Positions 21,268-32,239 of a DNA stretch of 64,000 bases are shown one piece after another (the first letter of the stretch is position 1; each line of letters starts with the position of its first letter). A program made the translations under genes and the position numbers. This DNA comes from Vermamoeba vermiformis (Eukaryota > Tubulinea > Echinamoebida). The notes below the pieces were generated by a model, which did not search any database, had not been told where the DNA came from, and saw only the letters and a list, made by a program, of their open reading frames with translations. Where the stretch lies: assembly GCA_045837725.1 (NCBI GenBank), contig JBEWZL010000198.1, positions 124,001 to 188,000 on the forward strand, written 5' to 3'.

Positions 21268-24267
21268 ATGACAGAACAGAAGGTTACTCGTTCTAATTCT
21301 TTGAACACCAACGACGATGTGACCGAAGGGCGTTCAAAGATCTTGGCGGATTTGTCTGAGATCGTTTGTGGAATAGACTCACCTGGTGCATTTGCCTGTG
21401 GAGGAAAAATTAATAATATTTTTCCAGGTATTTACCGCGAAATAATACGATTGAATTTTTGCAACGGTTTCAGTATTAAAATGAATATGTTTTTGATACA
21501 CTAAATTTCGGTCACTGGTTTGAATACGACGAGTAATTTCCGCGATTTTATTGTTAAATTATTCATTACTTTTAGAATGCTAAAAAAGCAAATAAATTGA
21601 GAGTATTTTATTAAAATTAATGTTTTATCTAAATAATTTTTTGGGCTGCTTGCATAACGTCTTAATATTCACTCAAGACATTTGTCAGGTCTGCATATTA
21701 ACGGCTATGGCGAAGTTGGCCTTCCATTCAGAGAGCGAGAGGCCAAAGAACTTATTGGTCTTTTCAAGAAGAAAGAAATTAGTTACGTCAGGAACACGTG
21801 GGAACTAGGTACGTATTTAAGCCAGGCTAATAACAACAACCTAATAATATCAAATTTAATGCTAAAAATAACGCCTTATAACTTGCAGACGCTTCTGAAG
21901 TTCAGATATTGAACAAAGATTTTGTGCAGCAGATCCACGCACTCGTCAAGGACACCGTTGCAAGTGAACTGGGCTTGGGACCTTCAGCAAACATTGAAGC
22001 TCGATTATACAAGCTACTCATCTACGAGCCTGGAGGCTTCTTCGTGCCACACAAAGACACAGAGAAAGAAAAAGGAATGTTCGCGTCGTTGGTCGTGACA
22101 CTGCCGAGTCATTTTGAAGGCGGAGAGTTCGTTGTTAGTCACCAAAACACAGTCAAGACATTCAAGGCCGAGAACGCTTCGTACACCACAACGTACTTTG
22201 CCTTCTTTGCAGACTGTGAACACGAGATCAAGCCCGTGACATCAGGGTACCGTCTTGCCCTGGTCTATAACATTGTCAGTCTCAGTAAGGGCCCATTACC
22301 ACGTCCAAAAGGCAATGAAAGAATTGTTAAAGCAAAACACTGTCTTCAACAGTGGCAGAAATTGAATCCAGGACCGTCGAAGGCAAGTCTATGTGTACCT
22401 TTAAATTCCAAGAACTTTTCTGACAATTTGCTATTTAAGTTCGTGCACGTGTTAGAACATCCGTACACGCCTACAGGAGTATCACTTCAGGCGTTGAAAA
22501 ATCAAGACTGCGGAGTGGTGCAAGTGTTGCAAGAGGCTGTCAAAGTCGAAGACTTCGAGCTGTATTTAGGACTGCTTTTTTACAGCAAGAAAGGCGCGCC
22601 TGAATATGGTGAATACGATCGCTACGGCAATTATGAAGGCAATTATCACATTGACGAAGTGTTCGAAGAAACGATACAGTTTCGTTCGTTGTTCAACCTG
22701 GACGGAAATCGACTCGAGAAAAACCTTCCTTTGTCCGTTAAAGGTAAAAATATAATGACTAATTAATCCATTTCATTACACACATTATTATGTGCGTTTC
22801 AGTTTTCTACTAAAGATTTTCCGGACTAATCGAGTTCTTCTGATCACTTTTTCTAGATGTTTATCCTGTGGATGTTTTTGAGGACGATGATGCAGACTCA
22901 GAATCGTACGAAGAGAGAAAGTACCCCACGATTGAACTCCGCTATCGCAAAGTAGTGGTCGTACTGTTCCCTAAAAGCAAATGGATCGATATTATGTGCG
23001 AAGGAAATGAATCAGATGCCGTGACTTATTTGGCCTCGTTAGTGTCAAAGTGCTTGACCAGCGAGTCCAAAGACGAAAGTGACTGGCAAAACTGCAAACG
23101 AATGGCGAAAATTCTACTCGATAAAAATCAGCATCCGAGAGTCAATAATAGCTTTTTGGAGTCACTGAACACTATTGGTGACGTGGAAATGGTGCAAAAT
23201 TACATTGGAAAAGTCATTACAAATTTCTGCGGCAAGGAGTGGGAATCATTTTGCGTGGTGATTGATCAAAGTTTGGCCAAGTTTGGCTGGGAACAATTGA
23301 CGCCGTCAGTGACAAAATTTATTAAAGGTAAGCTATATACTTTAATCGACTTGTATTTTATTAAATTATTATTAAAATATTAATATTAAGGATCGGATTT
23401 GGGTACCAAACTCAAGCTGCTGCTTCGTTTTACTGCGGTGAAATATGACGACCCAAAAGCCGTTGTATGCTTAGGATCAATCGCACAAGATATGATCAAA
23501 GTAGACATAGGCGAGAATACACTCTATGTTCCTGACGCAGAAACAGTCGGACAACTGGCTCGGATAGCCAATGATACGGATCCAGCAATGTTAACAAACG
23601 TGAGTATAGTTTTCGAAAATCTCTATATGCCCTAAATATGGTCAATATCATTGTTAATAGGTTTATTAGATCTTCGCCTTAATCTACTCTCGGTTCATGA
23701 ACGTGGATCTGCAGTACATTCCAACAGCGAAAGTTTTGTACGAGCACATTCCGAGTATCCGTCAACGCCCCGAATTCATCAATTTAGTGCAACAGTGCAT
23801 AGCCTTTCTTCAGAATCGCATTGCAATTGCTCAAGCACGAGCGGACAATTGGACTATTCTGACACCGATGTCTTGCCATTGTTTGGAATGCGTACCGGCA
23901 AGTATAATATAATAACAATAATATGCCTCCTATCAATCTAAACCTATTGTTGTAGATCGCAAATTTTCTGAAAGATCCCAATCAAGTGGTGTACAGGTAC
24001 AAAGCACCAAGCATGGAGCGTGATCACGTGGAGCAGTCAATCAGCAAGGATCTGACGACAACGTTTCGTATTCTGACGCTGTCCACTGAAGGACGAGGCA
24101 AAGCTACAACGCTGTTAATACAAAAGACGAACAAAGAATCCGATGTTGCGAAACAAACGGCTGCTAAAGATGCTGCGACTATTACGGATCTTACTAGCAT
24201 GATTGGCGGCAATGATTCAGAGCAAGAAAGACCTTTAAAAAGACAAAAACTAGAGCATACGAGTTAA
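21268..24267 (+). CDS. 2OG/Fe(II) dioxygenase paralog D (intact)
   Basis: The whole member of the family, 765 residues with no frame break. Exons are 21268-21427, 21689-21808, 21889-22382, 22440-22743, 22857-23327, 23391-23599, 23670-23897 and 23956-24267. The dioxygenase core has iron ligands H148, D150 and H205 and the 2OG-binding R215, in FVPHKDTEKEKGMFASLVVT and CEHEIKPVTSGYRLALVYN. After it come a helical region (WIDIMCEGNESDAVTYL), the DNW...CHCLECVP cysteine motif shared by all copies, and a basic tail. Two of its introns, 22383-22439 and 23898-23955, are GC-AG where paralogs A and B have GT-AG. The first is 57 nt and stop-free, so retention would add 19 residues. Substrate unknown. 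Confidence 0.85.
22383..22439 (+). other. GC-AG intron in paralog D (57 nt, stop-free)
   Basis: The donor is AAG|GCAAGT and the acceptor TTTAAG|TTCGTG. Paralogs A and B splice the same position with GT donors. The intron is a multiple of three with no in-frame stop, so both spliced and retained forms are open. Confidence 0.7.
23898..23955 (+). other. GC-AG intron in paralog D
   Basis: The donor is CCG|GCAAGT and the acceptor TTGTAG|ATCGC. It joins ...CLECVP to IANFLKDPN, the join made by GT-AG introns in A (16333-16390) and B (19386-19468). Confidence 0.75.
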
Positions 24268-24439
24268 ACCGGCACCTACTGATAAATAATAATGGCTTTA
24301 ATATAACAGTCCATATTCTTACCCAAAACTACGACCGCCGTTTCGGGGTTAGAAATTTCTATTTCACGTGCGAATAATTTTTGTTTCCATTTAAAAATTT
24401 ATTGCTAACTAAAGACAATGCTACTATAAGCAATTACTT

Positions 24440-27400
24440 ATGGAAAAAGAGCCCGAAGATAACGAGTCAGATTCATTGCCGTTGGGTACCAAATCTGTAC
24501 CAACCTCTCCGCGAGTTGATATCTTACGAGCAGAAGCAAGTGGAAAAATTGATGAAAATAATTCAAATATTTGGAGAAAAATAGTCCCTTCTGAAATGAG
24601 CAGATCGGCAGAATCTGAAAGCAAGTTTGGTACAGATTCGGATGCAGTCCCAGGAAAACCCAGACCAGCCTTTAGAAAAATTGCTAGCAGTGGGTCATTA
24701 AATAATAGAAGTTTGAAACGACGAAGTTCTTTTGGCGGATCAATTGGCGAGTACAGAAACCCCGATCAACCCGCTAATTCTAAATCACCAACACGTAAAC
24801 CCTCCAAACCGTTATCAATTCATAAGCATCGTTCAAGCAAGCAAGAAGAGCGTTATAGATCATCCACAAACGCTCCGCAAGCGGTTAAAAGCAGCACGAG
24901 CCCCATCCGAAAACCAAGCTTGCTTCGTCTTCGACGAAAAAGTAATGAAAACGATGGAAATAATGTAAATATACTAAACGCATCACCTCCTACCCCGAGA
25001 AATGAACAAGAACCTTCGGTCGTTTCCCCAAGACCAAAACTCAGTATTTCCGTCCCAGAAGCAGCTGTTTTGGAAACTTCCGAAGAATATAGCTTGGAAA
25101 TGAGATCCGTTGGTAAGATATTACCTAAAATAATGCAAATTACCAACCGTCAAATCTTTCGAATCACTTTGACGCGAGGTAAAAATTAGTTTCGCCTTCA
25201 AATCATTATTTATGTAAATATAAATATGAGTAGCAATAATATACCAAGGTTATCCGTAACCGATAGTGATTTTTTCGATTCGGAAAGCTTAAACCGAGAT
25301 CTAGGTTTGTTTCAATTTCAATAACAGGATGTGCTTAAACTAAATTTATTTAATAATACCACTCACATAGCCGATTTTATTAATATTGTTTTATTCAAAG
25401 TAACACGTACGCGGTGCAAATAAAAATATTAATTTTTTTTTTAGAATTTAAATTTGACGAGGAAGAAGACGAGAACCAAGAAGGCAATATATTTACAGCC
25501 AACGAAAAGGGATTCAGTGAATGGCTGGAAAAACGAGAATTTAGCGACGTCATTCTAATTACGCCAAAAAACCGCGAATATTATTGTCACAAAATTATTC
25601 TGGCTTATTGCTCGGAGTATTTTCATGATTTATTTGTCAATCAAAGCGCAATATCAAACGAAAATAATTCAAATAATTCCAACCAAAAGACAATTAAAGC
25701 ATCCAGTAAGTCCCCGCCAGATTTTTTCAGACAATTAAAATAATACTAATTTTATTATTATGCACATATTAGGTAAAAATTTTGATTTGGATTCGGCGCT
25801 GGAATCATCAGATAGCGAAGACTCTCAACCTTTATCAAATAATTCAAATGCCAAAGACTCCATTTCATCAATAGAAGCATACAATAATAATAATTCGTTG
25901 CCTATTCTTCCAACTTTGGCATTACAATCGGTGCAGTCCATGGCAAAATCATCGGATGAAATTTCAGCCCCGTTAACTCCGACGGGCACAACTAGCTCAA
26001 GTTTATCAAATACCACGGATTCAATCGAAAAGAAACGAAAACCAAAATCAAGCAGCTTTATTAAGAGTCCTAGAGCTGATTCAAAAGATTTAAATGTAGA
26101 AAATAGAAGCGTTAGTCCGAAGAAACGAAGTCCGAGGAAAGAGTTGAAAGAAAGCAAAGACGGTGCTATTAAAGAAAAAGAGAAAGAAAAATCAAAAGAA
26201 AAACGAGATAAAGATAAAAAAGAAAAGCGAGATAAACGAGATAAAGAACCGAGGACACCGAGGAGATCTGCGCCCTTGAGCACGAGCCCAAATCAATTAG
26301 AAAGCTTAATGAACCCTTCTAAGGATATGAAGCCGGAGCCTATTGACGAATCCACAGAACGAAGTGAAGAAATTCTAAGGTAAGTGCGAGATCTACTGTC
26401 AAAATTTCACGGATCCACCAAGATATTTTTGCTAATTTTTTCAACTACTCCTTAGGCTAAATATCGATTTTGACGGCGACGAATCGAATTTTGATGCGTT
26501 TATTATGTGGATGTATAAAGGTGCATTGGATCTGAACATCGTGAACTGCATCCCGTTGTTGGTCTTGGCGCAACGATTCAAAGTTTTGACTCTTTTATCA
26601 AAAGTTAGAACATACATAAGGTAATATCAAAACATACGATTATAACGCTTATTATTAACGTTATGTTTAGGTCAAACTTGCAACGCGATACGGTGTTGAA
26701 ATTTTTATCGGAGGCTGTCAAGTATGGCACACCAGCTGAAGGAATTTTGAAGCGATGTATTGACGTCATTGCACGAAATTTCTGTCACTTGCGAGCACCG
26801 AACTTCAACGACATCGCGTTCGAAATTTTCAGCAAAATTTTGAGTCACCACAAACTTGCGATCAGGCAAGAATTTCAACTGTACAAAATCATCTGTGACT
26901 ATCTGAAGGCTCATCAAGACTTGAATACAGAAGTAGGTCCCGGCCTTAATACAATCATATAGTAACTAATCGATTGCCTTATTTAGCAAATATACAAACT
27001 GATGTCAAATGTGCGGTTCAGATGGCTCACTTTTTCAGAATTCGAAGAAGTCTCAGATAATCCTATCGTGCCCAAATCGTTAATTATTGAAGCTGCCATG
27101 GCTCGATTAATGAATTTTGAATGTTCTGCGCCAGAAATTGAAAAAAGAATTTCATCGTTGCCGCCGAGGTTACAACCAAGACCTAAATTCAGCATGGTGT
27201 TTGAATACTCTAAGGATAACACCGAGCTATTTAAAGGCATCGTAGGATTCTTAGCCACAACTGATATTTCAAGCGACACTGGTCTACCTGTATTTAAAAA
27301 TCCTCATAAGGCCGGTAGAGTAAGTCACATCCGGATCTTGATCCAGTCCAAACAAACTCCTAAAGAACTCATAATACTATTAGGTTAAAGTACATAGCTC

Positions 27401-27857
27401 TTCGCTAGCAAAAGGCTCCAGATTTACATTAGTGGATATGAATCCGGCGGATGTATGGACAAATGACGTTCCGTCTTCATGGTTCTCAATCGATTTTGGG
27501 CCTCATAGACATATATGCTTGACATACTATAGTCTGAGGCACGGAGGAAACTATAAAGCGGACTCACTAAGAACATGGGACTTGCAAGTAAGATCCGAAT
27601 CGGCTGCGCTACATCCGGTTCAAAATTGACGTTAAATTTGTTAGGGATCAATGGACGGTATTCAATGGAAGACGCTTAAGAGGCATAATAACGATAAGTC
27701 GCTAAATGGACCTTACGCAATGCATTCATGGCCAGTACAAACGACAGAATCGTATCGATTTTTCAGGATCCTGCAGACAGGTCATAATAGCTCTAATCAT
27801 AACTTTTTAGTCTTATCAGGCTTTGAATTTTATGGAATGTTGTATGATAATGCTTAA
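24440..27857 (+). CDS. BTB-BACK protein with C-terminal discoidin (F5/8C) domain
   Basis: About 905 residues, likely a substrate adaptor for a cullin-3 ubiquitin ligase. Exons are 24440-25112, 25445-25705, 25773-26379, 26456-26620, 26671-26932, 26987-27319, 27384-27587 and 27645-27857. The N terminus is low-complexity and rich in Ser, Lys and Pro. The BTB fold (FSDVILITPKNREYYCHKII, AYCSEYFHDLF) is split by a long Lys/Glu/Ser-rich insert (exon 3, about 200 residues) before its last part, FDAFIMWMYKGALDLN. BACK follows (VLKFLSEAVKYGTPAEGILKR), then a galactose-binding discoidin-like domain (SWFSIDFGPHRHICLTYYSL, GIQWKTLKRHNND). An alternative first exon at 25226-25304 would give a 707-residue form that begins just before the BTB domain. 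Confidence 0.82.
25226..25304 (+). other. Candidate alternative first exon of the BTB-BACK gene
   Basis: Inside the first intron an ATG at 25226 opens MSSNNIPRLSVTDSDFFD and runs to a donor GTTTGT after 25304. It ends in the same phase (1) as the long first exon, so either can splice to the acceptor at 25445. It cannot be an internal exon, because the incoming phase from exon 1 would hit a stop. Confidence 0.45.
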
Positions 27858-28036
27858 ATTTTTCAAGTTCACCTTGGATCCACGACCCAAATTTTTCATT
27901 TCTTACGGTTTTCTCTAAACTGACAGATCTGCAAAGCAAAATTTTATCTGTCAACCAAAATTTTTTGTTATTTTAATTACATTTTCACTATACAATACAA
28001 CATCTATTGAGTTTAAAGGTTCGGAACTGTTGCAAC

Positions 28037-29118
28037 ATGGAACGAAAATTGAAAGAGACAAAGGATCGGCTTCTTCTGGAATGCGAGATGTCTAAGGTAA
28101 GTCTCTTATATAACATATATAATAGCATACTATAAAAAACTTTATTACTACTGTAATTGAGAACAAAGTTTGACGAGCGATCTGATCTGCAAATTTTTTT
28201 AGGGCTTGACGCAAGCTGAGCTTCAAATAGCAATGCCGCATACATCCGTCGATGAAATAGTGTTTGCTATTAATCAGTTATTACAAGAGAACAAATTAAA
28301 GCTTGTTACAAAGTTCAACCGAGATCTATTACAAAACGGTGGATTTGGCAGAGCACGAAAAGTACGCACGCAACACATTCCGTATTATAATCGATAATTA
28401 CATTATCTATAGGTTGAAGAGTTTGGAGCCTAAGCACTTGGTTGTTTATCGGTTGATAGAACAAGAAGGAGCAAACGGGATTTGGAGCAAAATCTTGCGA
28501 GATAGAAGCTACATTGCAAAAGCCGAGTTTCCAAAGGTCATCAAAGTGCTAGAGAAGAAGAAATTAATTAAGAGGTTTAAGTCTGTCACGGCCAAGAACA
28601 AAGTTTTTTTCATCGTCGCGAATCTCGATCCAAACACGCAACACACTGGCGGAATTTTCTTCGATGCATCGACCCTCGACCTTGACTTAGAATTTATTAA
28701 CGTAGTCTCTAACCATTGCTACCACTTTATTCTGCAACGAGGATCTGCTACTGTAGCGGATGTGACTGAACACATTGCTACAAGCGGGATCGCGCACGTA
28801 GAAATTACAAAAGATGATATTCAGAAGCTATTATATACGCTGGATCTCGACGCCAAGATTGAGTCGTTTATTCCAACAGGCATAATTAAGAACCAATTTT
28901 TCTTAGGCAATACTGAAGTTCATTACCGACCGACAAGATTGAAGTTAAAGGCCAACGGACTTACAAATACTCCTTGCAGCACATGCCCAGTACGTACAAT
29001 ACTATATACTATTATCAGGCTCCTAATTGAAATTGGTCAGGTGTTTGATCTGTGTTATCCGGATGGGCCTATTAATCCGAGAAATTGTGTTTATTTAGAA
29101 GAATGGTTATCGTTTTAA
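28037..29118 (+). CDS. POLR3F: RNA polymerase III subunit RPC6 (Rpc34), with one +1 frame break
   Basis: About 290 residues. RPC6 is a winged-helix subunit of the RPC3-RPC6-RPC7 subcomplex that helps TFIIIB recruitment and promoter opening for tRNA and 5S genes, and it is essential in yeast. Exons are 28037-28096, 28203-28361, 28413-28989 and 29041-29118. Family blocks are clear: LVVYRLIEQEGANGIWSKI, the second winged helix FPKVIKVLEKKKLIKRFKSV, TGGIFFDASTLD, and the C-terminal iron-sulfur cysteines in PCSTCPVFDLCY plus CVYLEEWLSF. One extra base at CTT 28302-28304 (AAG CTT G TTA) must be skipped to join INQLLQENKLKL to LQSSTEIYYKTVDL, as in other RPC6 proteins. The 51-nt intron 28362-28412 is a stop-free multiple of three. 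Confidence 0.88.
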
Positions 29119-29137
29119 TTAAATAATTATTATAATA

Positions 29138-31987
29138 TTACAATAATGGTGCTACAATTAAAGCAAAAATCATGCTAGCAAAAGGCAGTCTAGCCGCTGA
29201 ACTGTTCAAGATCGTTTGTTGAACCGGTGGCGAGCTCGAAATTGAAATTGGCTTAGCGGGCTGTCCTCTCGTTTCAATAACACTAGGTGTAATGTCCTTG
29301 ATCACTGGATTGATTTCTTCAAGTCCTTTTGTCAGACCCGAGTCAAGTTCTGTCTTTCGACTTCTGGATGTCGCTCAACAAGTCCCTGTTAAACGTAAGA
29401 AATCACGTTGTAAGTATCATATTTAATATCGCCTTACTTAATAACTTGATCTGACGGCTGTTCTGTAGAGTTGGGAGCACCACCGATAGTGACGATAATA
29501 AGGTAAGTATTGAGACCTTGTGAGTTAGTAGAGACCAATGTATACTCAGCACTCAATCGATACTCGCTAATGTTGTACTTGGATGCGATATTTTGCAACA
29601 GCTTCTGAACCAGGACATCAGTCAAGTTGCCGAAAGTTGACAGTGTCAAGTCGACGCTCAGACCTGCAACAATATTAGCGTTAGTAGAATAGGTAATTTG
29701 ACTGTCAAAGTAACATTCAGATCTGAAACGAGCGTTAGAGGAGTTATTAACTCAATCAGTGCTTATGATACGTACTCTTTGGACATTGTAATAACGAAGG
29801 ATTTGTCAAATCAACAGTGAGATTGTACGAGCTGAGAATCCATGTGATCGATTGAGTGTCATTTGTCACCTCCGTAGAATAAGGCGATACTGGATATGTC
29901 AGCGATTGACCTGCCACAAACAGTGTAGGTCTGTCCCTCTATTGTATTATGACATTAGATCGGGTATTAATATCGTTCTGAAGGGAAAACATACGCCCAA
30001 AGTAGCAGGTGTGAACGAGTTCAATCCTCCGTATTCGATTGTCTCATCAAATCCATCGTTGTTGATAAAGCTAAAATGAAGCAATAGACCATTGGGAGTA
30101 GTCTCAAGGCAATCAAATTGTGGCTTGACATTTGGCACGAACTCTTTCGGAATCAACTGACATCCTTGAGCACGAGGACTCATCGGTTTGTATCCTGGTG
30201 CACATTTACAGTTAACGCAACCCGTACCCGAGTCGCAGTCCTCATATCCAGTCGCGATTCCGTTGTTGCATTCTGCCATTTACGTCACTCGATTTCTCAA
30301 AAAATGACACTTTTTGACACTTACGATCAAGACAAGTTCCATTCACTGCAACTGTTCCGAATTGACACTTGCACTGATATATACATCCTAATGAGCCATC
30401 GCATTCTTCGTTCAAATCAAGTACTCCATTGCCACAGAATGTGATTTTTCGAGACATGACTTGAGTGCCTGTCACATCCTTTGCAACAACGATGATATCA
30501 GATCCAATGGTGCTTGCCATCGACACTGACATTGTCGTACTTGGTGCTGCAATGCATCGTCAGGAGGTTTCGTCCACTCATTTGGTGTTACTTACCATCG
30601 TGAGTTACTTCGGGACCGATTAAAACTGCTGTAGTTTGAGACAACTTCACCATTTGATCTGAGCGAAAGATCGATCAGCATAACTCTTTTTCGTTAGGCG
30701 TTAAATACTTACAGCTAATGCGCTTGTCCGTTTTGCTGTACGCTACCAAGACAACATTGCTTCCTAACTGAAGAACAGAGGGTGCGAAGTTAGGGTCTGC
30801 ATTGCTGGTCATGTCAAGTTGGTACAACGGCAGTAAGCCAGGGCCAAAAGTAACTATTAATATTGATCTGTTAGCATAGCACTCGTTCGACAGTTTCTTA
30901 CTTACTTAGTTGGATCCGGCCATCAGAAGTAACAAACAGACCACCAACAATATTCAAATCGTCCATAACGAAAGGAACACCGTTTGTCACGTTTTTTACG
31001 CTGCCTAAAGTGAAGTCTGAGGCGTTCACAGTGGTTGCTTGAATCCGGTATTGGTCAAATTGAAATGTCGCCAAAGTGTAGATGATTGGATAACCACCAA
31101 CTAATTTCCGACCGACTGCCGAGTGAATAGACAATACCTATACTCTATTTAGCCTATTGTGAGATTTAAATTTAACGTACGAGTGAAAATGCGGGATCGC
31201 TAACGAGTGTTCCCGAAACTGGATTGTGATACAAGAAAAGAGAGACTGAATCGCTAGATAATCCAATGGCGTAGTGGAGCCAACTTGAGCCAACAATGTC
31301 GATGTAATCAGACTTAAAAGCAAGGATTAGAAAAAATTTGCATCGCGATCTGAAATTTCAGTCGTCATTTTTGGGGTCCCCAAGCCTGTATTTGGCGAAA
31401 ACACTCACCGAGTTCCAATTTCCAAAGTCTGAAGAATAAAATGCGACGGATGCGATGGTACCGGTTTCCTGCATTGAGGCTCCCGTGCATTTGATAATTC
31501 CGGTGGTTTCCCAGACAGCGTATGCACTATAGCTCTAAATTAGACATTGGACGGAGGTAACATTTATCATTAACTTACGTGTCATCGGGAAAAACGACGA
31601 TATTTTGGGCTGTCAGAGGACCCAAATCCGAATAATCGCCCGCTGGGATTAAAGGTGATTCCTTTTCGAATGTATCGTATGGCATCGCTGTAGTTGCATT
31701 AATTCTTAGTATTCGAGTGCCGCTCATATTGTTCGGAGCTGCATAACCGTAGATGATTGCGTAATTTCCGCTCTTGAACGACGCAACGCGAGGATAAGAG
31801 TAGCCTTCTGTAGTAGCATCACTACTGATGACTTGCCAATCTGTCTTGCGTAATGGCTGCGCAGTTACTAATAAGGAGGGGAGTCAGTCGATAACGGATT
31901 CAAATCCACCGCTACTTCGATGTCGAACTTACCGTTGGCGACGATACAGAACAGCGTCACCACTGAGATAAAATGTATGACGTGCAT
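29138..31987 (-). CDS. Secreted cysteine-rich GPI-type surface protein M1, one +1 frame break
   Basis: About 721 residues in 12 exons (5' to 3': 31933-31987, 31579-31867, 31409-31526, 31181-31312, 30906-31137, 30713-30853, 30596-30658, 30325-30546, 29995-30272, 29776-29938, 29438-29663, 29138-29385). The start MHVIHFISVVTLFCIVAN is a signal peptide. An N-terminal beta-rich domain (GYSYPRVASFKSGNYAIIYG) is followed by DUF4215-like CGNGVLDLNEECDGSLGC and CNNGIATGYEDCDSGTGC modules, then a domain with TLSTFGNLTDVLVQKLL. The C terminus is a short hydrophobic tail (ASMIFALIVAPLL), as in GPI anchoring signals. In the last exon one extra base at 29351 interrupts KSKD-ELDSGLTKG. Its 3' end lies 19 bp from that of RPC6, on the opposite strand. 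A role in adhesion or matrix is inference. Confidence 0.75.
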
Positions 31988-32239
31988 TTTACGTGTGGTA
32001 TGATGATATTAGGGCGTAAAAAATGATACTTGTCTGTCAAAAACAAATGTTGTAGATCGAACCTTTAGTCCCGAATTTCGTCCCAAACACGCAAAATAAA
32101 TAAATTATATCTTCGTCACGCGCTTTCAGCTTTGTGAAACAACCGTAAATGTGCCAGTATTTAGATCTCGACAGCGAGATAAAAAGATAAACAAATGTGA
32201 TGCATTTCCGGTGTAAATTAAACGATATGGGTTTAAATA

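Noticed and set aside
25825-26283. Long antisense ORF rich in Leu, Phe and Ser opposite the BTB gene, and similar ones opposite claspin
   Set aside because: These are mirror images of Lys/Glu/Ser-rich coding sequence on the other strand and show no domain or start context.
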